Source: Acinetobacter nosocomialis NIPH 2119 | GTDB taxonomy: Bacteria; Pseudomonadota; Gammaproteobacteria; Pseudomonadales; Moraxellaceae | DNA length: 64,000 nt | Assembly (NCBI RefSeq): GCF_000368085.1 | Contig: NZ_KB849239.1 | Location: 3,313,715 to 3,377,714, forward strand | Direction of reading: 5' to 3' | Shown here: one piece after another, positions 63,332 to 64,000 of the stretch | How positions within the stretch are numbered: the first letter of the stretch is position 1 | How the letters are laid out: every line of letters starts with the position of its first letter | Program-made: the position numbers and the translations under genes | Notes under the pieces: generated by a model | Told to the model about the DNA's origin: nothing | The model's database searches: none | The model's input: only the letters and a program-made list of their open reading frames with translations

Positions 63332-64000
63332 ATGCCGGCTTTAGAACTGAAAAATAGATTTCATTTAAACGATCTCCTTTCGGGAGTGGTCGTATTTCTC
63401 GTGGCCTTACCCTTATGTTTGGGTATTGCCTTAGCCTCAGGCGCTCCAATCATTTCTGGTATTATTGCCGGGATTGTTGGTGGAATTATTGTTGGCCTGC
63501 TGAGTGGTTCTCACATCAGTGTCTCTGGCCCAGCAGCAGGGTTGACTGCGGTCATCCTTGTACAACTCGATCAATTAGGCGGCAATTATGCCGCCTTTTT
63601 ATTGTGTATTGTATTTGCAGGAATTTTACAAATTCTGTTTGGTGTATTTAAGTTGGGTTTCTTTGCCAACTTTATTCCAAACAATGTCATTTTAGGATTA
63701 CTGGCTGCCATTGGTGCCATTCTTATTGTGACGCAGCTACCGTATTTATTTGGGTTGACTGATTTTTCATGGAAAGACGTTTGGACTGCTACACCAGATA
63801 CGGTTATCCAAAAGTTTGACACTGGCGCGGCGTTGATTGGACTGCTGAGCTTATTTTTAATTTTAGCTTGGGACAGCAGCCCACTTAAAAAATTAGCACT
63901 ACCTTCAGCTTTAATTGCTGTAGTCATTGCTGCAGTTTTAAATTTCTTCTTAATGAATATTGGCTCATCTTGGGCAGTCCAAACCAATAATTTGATTCAA
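63332..64000 (+). CDS. SulP family anion transporter, N-terminal part
   Basis: Frame open to the right edge; 223 codons are visible. MPALELKNRFHLNDLLSGVV leads into the SulP core with FLVALPLCLGIALASGAPIISGIIAG and GSHISVSGPAAGLTAVI, the segment that forms the anion site in SLC26/SulP proteins. Relatives carry sulfate or bicarbonate; some are paired with carbonic anhydrase. An in-frame ATG at 63320 is an alternative start. The remaining helices and any STAS domain lie outside. Confidence 0.87.
   Translation, partial: MPALELKNRFHLNDLLSGVVVFLVALPLCLGIALASGAPIISGIIAGIVGGIIVGLLSGSHISVSGPAAGLTAVILVQLDQLGGNYAAFLLCIVFAGILQILFGVFKLGFFANFIPNNVILGLLAAIGAILIVTQLPYLFGLTDFSWKDVWTATPDTVIQKFDTGAALIGLLSLFLILAWDSSPLKKLALPSALIAVVIAAVLNFFLMNIGSSWAVQTNNLIQ

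Overview
The window is a chromosomal segment of a low-GC gammaproteobacterium. Gene content and order point to the genus Acinetobacter, most likely the A. calcoaceticus-baumannii complex: a GGDEF protein beside uvrA, a YajR-type MFS gene beside ssb, a gabP/gabR/gabT/gabD cluster, kup, a split his locus, ompR-envZ and tex. The species call is inferred from recognised proteins and synteny, not from a database search.

Layout. 1-11.5 kb: diguanylate cyclase, uvrA, a NemR-like repressor with an oxidoreductase, small membrane proteins, tenA, a TerC-like membrane protein, yajR and ssb. 11.5-19.5 kb: azlCD with a divergent XRE-cupin regulator, then the GABA catabolic cluster, in which two control regions carry the same direct-repeat pair at the same 24-bp pitch. 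19.5-32.8 kb: small metabolic and transport units (LysR, YcaC hydrolase, pirin, FAD oxidoreductase with methyltransferase, MFS/LysR pair, EamA carrier, two secreted proteins, aldo/keto reductase with its AraC regulator).

32.8-37.2 kb is the accessory part. Two noncoding transcription units, each with a consensus sigma70 promoter, carry four copies of a roughly 60-77 nt structured RNA whose stems covary. The fourth copy can pair almost continuously with the Shine-Dalgarno sequence and start codon of a 30-codon ORF just downstream, the arrangement known for phage P1 C4 antisense RNA and icd. Next come a TetR gene, three small genes and an 881-bp IS5-like element that has split a flavodoxin-fold NAD(P)H oxidoreductase gene, leaving a TA duplication.

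37.2-64 kb: unrecognised and lipoprotein genes, tRNA-Ser, kup, a DNA/RNA nuclease, aqpZ, hisF, thrB, hisA, hisBH, a PanZ-like protein, two identical tRNA-Phe genes, ypeA, a CoA-transferase, the ompR-envZ operon, tex, and the start of a SulP transporter cut by the right edge. Most convergent gene pairs are separated by strong rho-independent hairpins, many of them bidirectional.
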